From Streptomyces sp. NBC_00289 (GTDB lineage: Bacteria > Actinomycetota > Actinomycetes > Streptomycetales > Streptomycetaceae): a stretch of 64,000 bases of DNA. How positions within the stretch are numbered: the first letter of the stretch is position 1; each line of letters begins with the position of its first letter. The position numbers and the translations under genes were made by a program. The stretch spans positions 1,550,001-1,614,000 of the forward strand of contig NZ_CP108046.1 in NCBI RefSeq assembly GCF_041435115.1, in the 5' to 3' direction. Below the pieces are notes generated by a model. It did not search any database. It saw only the letters and a list, made by a program, of their open reading frames with translations, and was not told the origin of the DNA. Shown here piece after piece: positions 40,201 through 45,745 of this stretch.

Positions 40201-43200
40201 CGTACGGACCGGACCGGCCCCGTCGTGACCGCGAGCAGCACGCGCAGCCACGGCACGAAAGCCGTCTCCACGGCGGAGGACCGGTTCTGGCTGCGGACCG
40301 ACAACGCCGCCGACTTCGAACTCGACTACGACTACGAGGTGGCCGTCCGCTCGGAACTCGTCGCGGACTGGCCGCCCAACGTCATCGGCGGGCTCCTCCA
40401 GGGCGGCATCCTCGCCTACGGCGACCAGGACACGGATTCCGGTGACGGGACGGCGAGTTGGATCAACCGTGTGCTCGGCAACGGGCCGTATCGCAGGGCA
40501 TCCGTGCCTGCCACCGTCACCCTGCGCTTCACGGGCAGCGAGGCCACCACCGCCGAGGACGTGGCGGGACCGCGCCCGCCGACCGTCGGCGCGGCCCCGC
40601 CCGACCTCTCGGGCGGACGGTTCGTGCCGACCGGGCCGGCTCCCGTCTTCGAGTTCAACGCGGGGGACGAACTCAGCACCGCCCTCGGCGAGGTGGCGCC
40701 CGGGCAGGCCCGCACGTGGCGGTCCCTGAAAGCGTCGACGTCGGCGGAGAGCACGACCGTCCGCATCGGTGAGCTCATCCAGGCGGGCGACATCGCCCTC
40801 GACCACCCGCGCACCGCCGCCGGTCTGACCGACACCATGCCCGGCGCCTACCCCTTCGAGTCCGATCCCGCGCACCCGCCCACACTCGCCGTGAGCCTGC
40901 ACCACCCGCGCCGCGTCACGCAGGCCGCCGACGTGACCCTCGACCGACTGCGGGTCAGCGCTGTCAGTGGCGGATCGTCCCGGAGCGGTGGCACCACCGG
41001 GGGCCTCGGCTTCCAGGGCGCCTACAGTCACGACGACACCAACCAGACGCTCGGCGGCGCGACCGTCCCCGTCCTGACCCGGCAGCCGCGGACGGCGGGC
41101 ACCACGGAAGGCGCGGGCGGAGGCCGCCGCGAATGGCTCAAGACCGGGACGACGACCGCTCCCACGGACGACTCCCACGGCACCCGGACGTACGAGGCAC
41201 TGGTCGACACCCACATCACGGCTCGCGGCCCGCGGGGCGTACGTCACGTCACGGGCACCGCCACCGTGCGCATCGGCGAGCGGGACGCGCTGGGGCACGG
41301 AATCACCCCGCCTCGCACGCATCCGCAGGTGTACGACCTGCCCTCGATGGTGCGCGCGGCCGCCGACGCGGAGGCCCTGACCAACGCCCGGCCCGCCGAC
41401 GGGACAACCCCCGACGCCGTACCGGACACCGTCCGCGAAACCCGGCCGGGCATCGTCGCCGACAGCGACCTGCGGGACTGGCGACGGCATCCGCTCCGTG
41501 GGCTGCCCGGCCTCCTCGCCTCGCAGATCGCGGACACCGACCAGGCGGCGCAACTCTGGCTCGCCCTGGACACCGACCCCGCCACGACGTTCGGGAGTGA
41601 CGCCCCCTCCGTGCAACAGCACCTGGGGCGTGCCCTGTTCGCCGCCTCCCGCGCCGCCGCGCTCGCCGGGAAGCCCATCGAACTCGTCGTCCGGGGGGAC
41701 GACAACAGCCTGCGCCTGTGGAACTTCGACGCCGCCGGCGCCGTCCAGGGTCTGCCCGCCGAGGCCCAGCGGGCCTGGCAGCTCTTCGACGGACAGGCCA
41801 CCGCGCTGACCACCGCCGCGGAGACCGAACACGAGGCTCGCCGGACGGAGTTCGTACTCGGCAGCGAGGCCGAGGCGCAACCCGCGCGAGTGGCCGACGC
41901 CGACGAGGCGGTCCGTCGCGCGGCCGAAAGCGTGGACGGGATCCGCGAGGTGTCACAGGCCGCGGAAGGACGTGGCCGCGCGGCGCGGGAAGCCGTTGAG
42001 CTGGCCGAGCGGAACCGGCTTCGGTCGTCCGCGGAGATCACGCGTCTCACCACGCTCGCCACCCGGCTCACGACGCGCGTCGGCACCCTCGACGGCGAGC
42101 TGCGTGCCGCCGAAGTCGCACTCCGGGAAGCGGAGGCGGTCGTGACCAGCATCGAACGCAACCATCCGGCCGAGCAGGAGGAAGAGCGCCCCGACCAGGT
42201 CCGGGCACGCGAGGCGGCGGAGGCACTGGAGAGGCTGCGCGGTAGCCGGGAAGAGGGCCGGACGGAGCTGGACAGGATCCGGGCCGCCATGGGCGAGGAG
42301 CGCAGGAGCGCCGACGCCACCGAGCGTACTCTGCCGGGCCTGCTGAGCGAGGCGGAGCAGGCCCACCGGACGGCCGAGCAGCGCGCCACCGACCTCACGC
42401 ACGCCCTCGAACGGCGCCGGACCGCGGAGCGGGCGGCACAGACGGCTCGTCAACGCCTGCGGGAACTGCCCGACTTGATCCAGGCCACCCGCGACCGGCA
42501 GGCGACCGCGACCGACGCCCAGACCCGCGCCGAACAACAGCTCCTCACGTTGGCGGCCGCCGTGCCCGCGAGCCCGCGCGTCGACGTGCCGACGGGGTCG
42601 CTGGCCTCCAGCTCGGCTCGTTGGCCCCTGCCCACCCCTCGCTCGACGCCGCCGCGCGTCCACCAGTCCCCGCAGGAGTCCTTGGTCGCCGCGCTGCACG
42701 AGGCACTGCGGACGAGCCGGGAGGACGGCTCCCACCCGGGTGACGACTCGCACCGGGACGAGAACTCCCCTGACCGCGGCGCCGCGGCACCGACCCGAGG
42801 CGGCAAGGACGCCCTCCACCGCTGGCTGATCGACCGGCTCGCGAGCCAGCGGGGGGCGGACGCGCCCGACGCGGGCTCGGGCACCGAGGGGTCGATCGGG
42901 GAACCGTCGGGCGTGCCCCTCATCGGGCTCGCGGCCGACGGTGACACCGTCTCGCTGGAGGAGATACGCGCACTGGGTATCGACCTCCCGCAGAACAAGC
43001 AGGCCGAGGCCGCGCTCCTCGGCGACCGGCTGACGGTGGCCGCCGTACCACTGAACCGCGCGCACAGAGTGCAACTCCTGCTCGACCGGGCTCGGTTGAC
43101 GGACTATCCCGCAACCGTGGCGATGCTTGCCGCGCATGCCGCCGGCCGGGATATCGTGATCACCGGTCCGGGCACCACCGAACACCGGTACGGCCCCGGC

Positions 43201-43275
43201 TCGGGCGTTCCGATGCGGATCGAGTTCGACGGCGTGGTGTATTCCGTGCGCCCTCCTCGTCCGCGGGAGGCCTGA
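28216..43275 (+). CDS. Giant cysteine-free modular T7SS effector with metzincin-like modules (5,019 aa)
   Basis: One uninterrupted frame of 5,019 residues; ATG 28216 follows the WXG-like gene by seven bases. Residues 1-355 are a helical/hydrophobic domain resembling the N-terminal WXG100-like domain of CpnT-type T7SS toxins. Residues 358-741 form a low-complexity Ser/Thr/Pro linker. Module A (742-981) has HEIGHQLGLRD at 886-896 and a Met-turn at Met914. An unrecognised alpha/beta domain (about 1010-1440) and a coiled coil follow. Module B (1616-1797) has lost the zinc motif. A second alpha/beta domain (1809-2236) and coiled coil come next, then module C (2417-2656; His2561, Glu2562). Beta-rich repeats fill about 2660-4520, a third coiled coil 4536-4780, and a final domain 4842-5019. 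No Cys was found. Secretion via the adjacent T7SS and proteolytic activity are inferred. Confidence 0.93.
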   Translation: MSIVVSPQLNNLLFVLIGEKMLQADEDLAYASHKPYKRLGKNVRDLSDLIEQSVLGVGQSLPPQVGQQYVRAMRLFVDNGGTNYLREFSKQLDDVGDGRVKISMDIMEAKWQIIAELIRLLIELAIITALSFFTGGSAASQAATAKARSRVAILATLDHLLKRTHVLPSLSEAFDEAFQTFAVRLAMMTLAPPGRRPDNFDWGQIFQDGVFGAFTGLFHGAFDSLTKNIGKGFRNLLDGPGGTRFGKNNTKNITDDITSKFDNPPRSNSFGDRFARGTGSGANEFLVAGGSEALAEVFVNGIFNGKWEGSWDTFLGAGLSSVVTSALFDSASKFGGAFRSGFDFGGVNVLPVGGADGTQGSDSRGKGNGGGTRGKGTRTTSDADTPGTAGTAGLDDGAGSGTGSDGGSSSGSVDPDLPTVGVGGSGDRGGLEDVGGVGAPGPVPTSSSSVPPGANSGGGTPTPGSGGRGNQPSGSNSNHRSSPNSSDSSESSDSTETTETTETTETTNTRDASEQPEADSATSTDAADDSAGSSSPESPSSTSTSTSTSTSTSTSTSTSTSTSTSTSTSPSPSPSPSASASAPIQTETTSTTPVPSAAPVSSLSPSPFSSPASSSSAPAGWNAARAAAPPVGRSHTWVDPVSTPKTADDTTPPPRVRTESTGGADSFAPLTGTVEENTAPDSTPSGDNLAAPPTPVATTAAPTVLATDISTPAPDTAVPVAQGADAAHTAVTPHAVPALRPGWEEARSAATPDPRSHSWLDPVSRPKTANGTPTQYMVHSGFDVRRFTHDGEPIVDLTIHLTLTHADTISDTQRQAVWDRMTQGVQHTFNAPGHRLPTGERLHVTIAPTPPGTTAHLTVELADPASGRRTSHHVWRTNGTATDFTHEIGHQLGLRDENRDNTAPQRPQIDGSLMGTYQRPVPHHIHTTTTHEQAANYTQGGLRPRHLALLHTLIGNPNDTTPPPHARTTRTTTGASPLAPVSNSDDAGTSTGPTTSLAATQPPPPVRELLMHPGYATGDQFGIAAALLGDPALHVVVVGGPSGDGADSRDKGRDIAAFYLASGVPAHQVHFEEAATFDAGGIKTAAERAAGAVTAGAYGRLSGNNKKKFLIPVGSGTTWVAKHFSEQLRGRVRSAWGLDDTAFPPEDHSAVASWLAGRGITVEPGRETIVLWSRFSGKRGDVHVEHDTSYTGIDQILERIAEQPRPDGSRPPLVIIAGDAKTNAQRPDKYPDLVAKHRGPNLDVHDLTDFWTDEEGVATWGGDSRIGQMRLYEYLDRRSKGSSGGRSRLKHLGFRSGNLEALALAGHTVRYMEEEGSQGGDRMAKWHAATEDGKTGSGGLAPGYERIHVAPPTRSGKYIVKIRKDVETYKTALKADRNNRELQNRIADPANDVHHPLWVRGKTDLRKGDKPAVIYEDVNAYPKGFTDQDLDAIAAYLRPDPETPEEAQIRLAHEAIAAVEADIAHLSGQLTLLEASRVEHRRRIAELNGEIENAGRRLRELEAIVRSINRNLKVPKNAAPPSPGSERSDQQRARVASEDLARLNTELTEQRSALRQVNDELARTRVQLAGTSARLTDLRTAIHASRSVPPAGADPLAPVVDTPDGSATPAVVPALPENWQTARAAALAVERSYTWVDEDSAPRATDGRTTPAEASSGFTVRRFSHSDIPIADLTVRVAFPNADSVPAADLETVWDRLAEGVEQTFNAPGHRLPTGERVHVTVERVPPGAEAHLTVELADPSSGRPTSRQVWRTDGTAADLTHAFVRSLGLGDASDSQGDPGDGAFDDLARLNAFVGAPDPAVRPSMVIHQPGYATGDQFGIAAALLRDPHLHVVVVGGPRGAGADPRDKGRDIRDFYLAGGVPARQVHFAEAATFDSEGIKAAAEKETESVSSGYLMRLSKTKRKDYLVPVGSGTTLVAKHFNQDLRDRIRANWRLDDTGFPPDQREAVASWLAGRGITVEPGRDTIVLWSRFSGKRGDVHVEHDTSYTGIDQILTSINERPRPGSDKGPLVIIAGDAKTHHEMRDKYPAIVDKQRAAGLDVHDLTDFWTDREGVRTWGGDSRIGQMRLYEYLDRQSRGDGGNSAGLRHLGFRSGNLEALALAGHTVRYMEEEGSHGGERMAKWHAATEDGKTSSGGLAPGYERLQVTPPTRSGKYIVQIRNLLDGYKEQLRTDKKNETLKATILRTTAAVNHPVWVRGRENQRKEDKPDLKGDPNTRHKGFTTVDLAAISTYLVGHRETPEQAQIRQTREAITVIEGEIDHLESEMAQLTARRSEHQRRIRQLTTEIQAARLRLRQLAAIVDDVNRRRYGTTTPTPTPQTERPDQRDARTASDHLTGLNTELAQQRTALREVTEELEQTRSAVADARVRVGRLRNAVAAAASSDPADPPAPLAPPTDSIDVSPTPAPIDVAALPVGWEEARSAATPDPRSHSWLDPVSRPKTANGTPTQYMVHSGFDVRRFTHDGEPIVDLTIHLTLTHADTISDTQRQAVWDRMTQGVQHTFNAPGHRLPTGERLHVTIAPTPPGTTAHLTVELADPASGRRTSHHVWRTNGTATDFTHEIGHQLGLRDENRDNTAPQRPQIDGSLMGTYQRPVPHHIHTTTTHEQAANYTQGGLRPRHLALLHTLIGNPDDTTPPPHARTTRTTTGASPLAPVTPSSYVQKYGAQRDGNVGLVQVEPLPAHVVEGLHEQVLRALRLTAPVAQDHPVRAELRRLLSGEQLVLNLPYLRSSMGHRVTVEVGGRRRTVDVRLALRDPVPSARQGSQDPSDPDVRVERRGLGTQEWGDSESSGNYRAVVVPWSASLPIPKAGPVRAWDFGPSLSLTHNQLSMSTSVTQAVQTTTAQRSNELSHAYRFDTDWEVRVDVPRMAPTDNWGVAEGHGPVTVWFPEHLAVDADADTALPEPAELDALPLWGVDTVAEPHRLLEAVHGTFHTDLSALGESSAQELEAFLSEPVLRGTLPMQRSGGIFSPLLLDARGRAIGMLKVTTEVVPGQPTHRSLDGKINLESHLVHTVKVDGQAKITNAVGVDVGVGPAFTGSLAAGHPDASGMVSGGVLGKGGVRWQTSDTLGSGGSAGIMHALRTNRGHLLTPADIRHTVTLIRPGGGATTHTFDSWPNGMHLRLPAKPDAEGHPPAEDERRALPAELENLQSIGITTTPLTVEGPQQLFGHAEDWLRANGYLPPRADAPVRNRVLPDEALVQAQLNNLRRFEQTRSDIGLRAATDAMVDGGHALWLERPTATGTHRVKLNLTATRAPGAGSGSAPPSRHTRTRSSIQHVSLTSFGMGGTEQQSSGYGWSAGFGGSVSGPVGPFTKGSGTLGGAADHTFAHQTTHTATAGSGLGHDQLFIGSHQGSEEFEVPALFALDLYDGSGAEPAVRFAEHTASHPYVPPGEVPPPAGPPPRTVAGTITLAVPHHRTLPAAPGTLAAPAPPPAVRRPDDADLERLAMTGPDGSPVAGVVKLPDDAIVDVFRGAAALQEAIRQITEGTHPGRPEPGLLAAVSGAASALSPQVLKDTARLLSSSLAGQSATDPTTLAAEVAQAALSPAGLLARGHQIFKGAYIVEGITLPGLGADQDYALEIRGVLRNARHLHSAKQYLETGVVSVDSGAQQKSVGTSRQQGVAVTGTRTPATTTASTPPPPSTNPSAAPTATAVPEQATANNASVAATHRPSAFGPSAKYTRTTRTENSATLSAGTSVNRTATESGDEHRIAADATLLVTLRRGTRNAVGNTLGYGSDTPVTVAVDIPQAVQFLMTEGQLTRHQEWFAGVDGLTPSPAAAETLPLPQRFTRTGEPGLASVLSVTQLGEPAARPADAGAVEPPSGRATGPNDTLADLTNTHAPDQPHTAPATGPVERRDRLRTELTALVEAEAPGVTRPGHSAYLPGVASRIADYTSTAGLRALPGRGPRGVQRFHFRHLALGGARLVEVTLTARPRGDANALRTVRGRHAGPGTGLEQYHAHTATGDTTGTTRTTQHGLTLNPTTRYPRPEHDTRTDRTGPVVTASSTRSHGTKAVSTAEDRFWLRTDNAADFELDYDYEVAVRSELVADWPPNVIGGLLQGGILAYGDQDTDSGDGTASWINRVLGNGPYRRASVPATVTLRFTGSEATTAEDVAGPRPPTVGAAPPDLSGGRFVPTGPAPVFEFNAGDELSTALGEVAPGQARTWRSLKASTSAESTTVRIGELIQAGDIALDHPRTAAGLTDTMPGAYPFESDPAHPPTLAVSLHHPRRVTQAADVTLDRLRVSAVSGGSSRSGGTTGGLGFQGAYSHDDTNQTLGGATVPVLTRQPRTAGTTEGAGGGRREWLKTGTTTAPTDDSHGTRTYEALVDTHITARGPRGVRHVTGTATVRIGERDALGHGITPPRTHPQVYDLPSMVRAAADAEALTNARPADGTTPDAVPDTVRETRPGIVADSDLRDWRRHPLRGLPGLLASQIADTDQAAQLWLALDTDPATTFGSDAPSVQQHLGRALFAASRAAALAGKPIELVVRGDDNSLRLWNFDAAGAVQGLPAEAQRAWQLFDGQATALTTAAETEHEARRTEFVLGSEAEAQPARVADADEAVRRAAESVDGIREVSQAAEGRGRAAREAVELAERNRLRSSAEITRLTTLATRLTTRVGTLDGELRAAEVALREAEAVVTSIERNHPAEQEEERPDQVRAREAAEALERLRGSREEGRTELDRIRAAMGEERRSADATERTLPGLLSEAEQAHRTAEQRATDLTHALERRRTAERAAQTARQRLRELPDLIQATRDRQATATDAQTRAEQQLLTLAAAVPASPRVDVPTGSLASSSARWPLPTPRSTPPRVHQSPQESLVAALHEALRTSREDGSHPGDDSHRDENSPDRGAAAPTRGGKDALHRWLIDRLASQRGADAPDAGSGTEGSIGEPSGVPLIGLAADGDTVSLEEIRALGIDLPQNKQAEAALLGDRLTVAAVPLNRAHRVQLLLDRARLTDYPATVAMLAAHAAGRDIVITGPGTTEHRYGPGSGVPMRIEFDGVVYSVRPPRPREA
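29836..29919 (+). repeat. Hexanucleotide microsatellite (TCGACC)14
   Basis: Fourteen perfect TCGACC units encode 14 Ser-Thr pairs (residues 541-568) in the linker of the giant protein; (CTC)-type Ser-Pro repeats follow at once. Because the unit is six bases, copy-number change would alter linker length without shifting frame. Confidence 0.95.
30439..31157 (+). repeat. Metzincin module copy A (719-bp near-identical repeat)
   Basis: This 719-bp block recurs at 35464-36182, in frame and exactly 5,025 bp apart. By eye the two differ at one base (A31087 versus G36112, Asn to Asp). It encodes GWEEARSAATPDPRSHSW to LAPV with the zinc motif and Met-turn. Codon choice here is skewed to C-ending codons, and G is scarce, unlike the flanks. 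Confidence 0.93.
31246..32970 (+). repeat. Alpha/beta domain plus coiled coil, copy 1
   Basis: This unit is repeated at 33640-35345 with moderate divergence. Shared blocks are PGYATGDQFGIAAALL, SGKRGDVHVEHDTSYTGIDQ, RIGQMRLYEYLDR and GFRSGNLEALALAGHTVRYM, followed by a coiled coil with the hinge ERSDQQRAR. The two-lobed alternation of hydrophobic strands and helices (VVVVGGP, LVIIAGDA) suggests a Rossmann-like, possibly glycosyltransferase-B-like fold. I do not recognise the family. Confidence 0.8.
33061..33620 (+). repeat. Degenerate metzincin module copy B
   Basis: Alignable throughout with copies A and C (for example FNAPGHRLPTGER is identical). The zinc motif, however, reads HAFVRSLGLGD at 1762-1772 instead of HEIGHQLGLRD: the catalytic Glu and second His are gone, and the Met-turn segment is missing. 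Base composition matches the rest of the gene, unlike copies A and C. Confidence 0.85.
33640..35345 (+). repeat. Alpha/beta domain plus coiled coil, copy 2
   Basis: Second, diverged copy of the 31246-32970 unit, with the coiled-coil hinge ERPDQRDAR. Divergence from copy 1 is spread along the unit, so this duplication is older than the one that made metzincin copies A and C identical. Confidence 0.8.
35464..36182 (+). repeat. Metzincin module copy C (719-bp near-identical repeat)
   Basis: Partner of 30439-31157, with the same sequence except one base. The intact zinc motif is at residues 2561-2571 and the Met-turn Met at 2589. Identity stops abruptly at both ends, within the codons for LPVGW at the start and APVT at the end. 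Confidence 0.93.
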
Positions 43276-43355
43276 GGCATGGCCGGTGAGACCCGACAGC
43301 AGCCCCGGGGCCCGGTGGGTCCCCACCCCCACAGCAACTCCGCCAGGAGGACGTC

Positions 43356-44726
43356 TTGACCACCGCCCAGAACCCCGCCGAGTCCGGACCCGAGCGCGCG
43401 ACCGCCGGACCTGATCCCGAGAGCGAGCCGACCGCGCGGGCGGCTGCCTCGGGCTCGGGATCCGCGAGGAGACCCTTGCTGTCGCCGTCCGCCGTTCTGA
43501 CAGCAGCCCCGGAGCCCGACCCCGGTCCCGAACCGGAGACGGAGGCACAGACCGCGACCTCCTCCGGCGCGGCGCCAACCTCCGCCGTCGCGGGCCGCCA
43601 GGCCACCCGGCCGACACGGGCCGACGGCGAGGACGACCCCGCGGAGGCCGAAGGCACCGGGGAAGCCGAGAGCGCCGGGCAAGCCGAAGGCATCGGGGAA
43701 GCCGATGGCGAGAGCGAAGCCGCGGGCGAGGGTGAAGCCGAGGGCGCGGGGGAAGGTGAGGGCGCGGGCGAAGCCGTCACCGAACCCGGTTCGGCGACGA
43801 CGGCGGCTGCGGCGACGGATGCGGCGGACAGCGGCTCCGAGGCCGACGCCGGGCAGGAGAGCCGCCCCGGGCGCCCACCCAGAGCCATGCTGGCGGCCGC
43901 GGCGATCGCCGGCGCGCTCCTCGTGTCGGTGCCCTTCCTGATCAACACGCGCAAGGACGACGACAGCGCGGTACGGTCAGCCGGCGCCGGCAGTACCTCG
44001 GGCACCGTGCTGGGCGACTCGCTCAACGGCGACTCCCCGGGCAGCTTCGGCTCCGCGGCCCCGGTGCCGGGAGCCCCGAACTCGTCATCGCCGTCGAAGA
44101 ACTCGCACGACGGGAAGTCCACGACGGCCTCGGGCTCCAGGCACAAGCCGGTGTCCGACACGGACACGTCGCACGCGGGCTCCGGCTCGTCCTCCTCCAA
44201 GGGCGGCTCCGGGTCGAAGAGCGGCAGTGGCACGTCCACGTCGAAGAGCGGAACGAGCGGCAGCAGCGGCACCAAGGGCGGGACCAGTACGAGCACGGGC
44301 AGCGGCACCGGCACCGGCAGCGCCGATACGACGAGCAGCGCGCCCGGCGTACTGATCTACAGTCACGCCGGCGGCCGTTGCATCGACATCGTCGGCAACA
44401 AGGGCAAGGACGGCTCCCCGCTGGAGATATGGGACTGCGGCGGCGACAACTGGCAGAAGTGGGAGTTCAAGTCGGACGGCACCGTGCGGTCCATGGGCCG
44501 GTGCATGGACGTCGCCTGGGGTTCCAAGACCGACGGCGCCGTGATCCAGTTGGCCGTCTGCAGCGGCAACCCGGCACAGCAGTTCCGTCTCAACTCCTCT
44601 CACGACCTGGTCAACTCGCAGGCCGACAAGTGCGTCGACGTGAAGGACCGCCAGACCGGCAACGGCACCCGCCTTCAACTGTGGTCCTGCAACGGCAAGG
44701 ACAACCAGAAGTGGAGCACCCGCTGA
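43356..44726 (+). CDS. Membrane-anchored ricin B-type lectin protein
   Basis: A 456-residue single-pass membrane protein. A long acidic Glu/Ala/Gly-rich cytoplasmic region (about residues 1-165) precedes one membrane segment (MLAAAAIAGALLVSVPFLI, about 178-196). A Ser/Gly/Thr/Lys-rich outer linker follows, then a ricin-type beta-trefoil lectin domain (about 328-456) with QxW-like repeats (NWQKWEF, AQQFRL, NQKWSTR) and paired Cys. Start is TTG 43356 behind a strong AGGAGG five bases away. It follows the giant gene by 80 bp and may be its surface receptor or cell-wall tether through glycan binding. The lectin fold is clear; the partnership is inferred. Confidence 0.88.
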   Translation: MTTAQNPAESGPERATAGPDPESEPTARAAASGSGSARRPLLSPSAVLTAAPEPDPGPEPETEAQTATSSGAAPTSAVAGRQATRPTRADGEDDPAEAEGTGEAESAGQAEGIGEADGESEAAGEGEAEGAGEGEGAGEAVTEPGSATTAAAATDAADSGSEADAGQESRPGRPPRAMLAAAAIAGALLVSVPFLINTRKDDDSAVRSAGAGSTSGTVLGDSLNGDSPGSFGSAAPVPGAPNSSSPSKNSHDGKSTTASGSRHKPVSDTDTSHAGSGSSSSKGGSGSKSGSGTSTSKSGTSGSSGTKGGTSTSTGSGTGTGSADTTSSAPGVLIYSHAGGRCIDIVGNKGKDGSPLEIWDCGGDNWQKWEFKSDGTVRSMGRCMDVAWGSKTDGAVIQLAVCSGNPAQQFRLNSSHDLVNSQADKCVDVKDRQTGNGTRLQLWSCNGKDNQKWSTR

Positions 44727-45002
44727 CCCGGCCGCGCCGGACAGCGGGGACGCCGAGCTCCGCGGGATGGACGAGGGCGGACGCCTCATCGAGGCAGCAA
44801 CCCGCCCTGCCGGTAGGGCGATCGAAAACCAGTGGAACAGCGCCGCCCCGCGCCACTAGCGTGCTGCCGAACCACGTCGTCTAGGCAAGGACGTCCCGTT
44901 GTACACCCTGTGAGACCTCCCGAGTGCTGAATCGTCGCGCGTCGCGCCTTTGCGCCGCGCTCCTTTTTGCTGCGGACTTCTCACTGAAACCGGTGTACTT
45001 CT

Positions 45003-45551
45003 GTGCTCAAAACCTGGGTGGTCGCGCCCACCTGCCTGCCCCTCGTCGTCCGTCGTTGCCATGCGTGCGCGTCCGAGCGCTTCCGGGCGAACGGCAAGTT
45101 TCGCGTCAACGCGAACCACAAGCTCATCGACGCCTGGCTCCTGGTCCTCTGTACCGCCTGCGGGGAGACCGCGAAGCTCACGGTCCTGGAGCGGATGAAC
45201 GTGCGCTCCGTACGACCCGAACTGCTGGACCGGCTCCATGACAACGACCTCGGCCTGGCAGCCGAGCTGCTCCAGGATCCGGTCGTGCGGCGCCGTAATC
45301 GCATCGCCCTCGACTGGGACAACGCCTGGCGCCTCGACGCCGACGGATCGGATCACCTGGACCATGAGGTCATCGACGTCTCGGTCCGCTTCGCGGCGCG
45401 GATTCCCGTCCGGCCGGTGCGACTGATCGCTGAAGGATGCGGTCTTTCGCGGGCCGAGGTCGAGAGGCTGATAGTGGAGGGGAATCTCGTGTCGGCAGTC
45501 CGGCTGAGCGGCAAGCTCTCCGGCGACTTCAGCTTCACGCTCAAGCGCTGA
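45003..45551 (+). CDS. DUF1062 protein with zinc-ribbon-like cysteines
   Basis: A 182-residue protein of the DUF1062 family. Two CxxC pairs (Cys19/Cys22 and Cys50/Cys53) could hold a zinc ion. The C-terminal part, GLSRAEVERLIVEGNLVSAV, looks like an S4-type or small nucleic-acid-binding motif. The GTG at 45003 begins MLKTWVVAPTCLPL, the usual start in this family, though its ribosome binding site is weak. It is monocistronic and ends in a strong hairpin. Function is unknown. Confidence 0.85.
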   Translation: MLKTWVVAPTCLPLVVRRCHACASERFRANGKFRVNANHKLIDAWLLVLCTACGETAKLTVLERMNVRSVRPELLDRLHDNDLGLAAELLQDPVVRRRNRIALDWDNAWRLDADGSDHLDHEVIDVSVRFAARIPVRPVRLIAEGCGLSRAEVERLIVEGNLVSAVRLSGKLSGDFSFTLKR

Positions 45552-45564
45552 GCCCTTTCCAAGG

Positions 45565-45607
45565 CCAGGGGCCTGTCCGGCAGGACCGGCCGGACAGGCC
45601 CCTGGCG
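45565..45607 (+). terminator. Strong terminator hairpin (18-bp perfect stem)
   Basis: GCCAGGGGCCTGTCCGGC (45565-45582) pairs perfectly with 45590-45607 around a seven-base loop, 13 bp after the DUF1062 stop. Confidence 0.85.
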
Positions 45608-45745
45608 CAACGGCGGTCATAAACTGGGCAGCACCTATCACCGCCGCGTCATCACCACCCGAATGTCCCAGGCCCGGACCGGGTCTCGCAGAGGTCGTGC
45701 AGAAGGGACCGACCGTACGTCCCGTACTCGCTGATGGAGGCTGCC

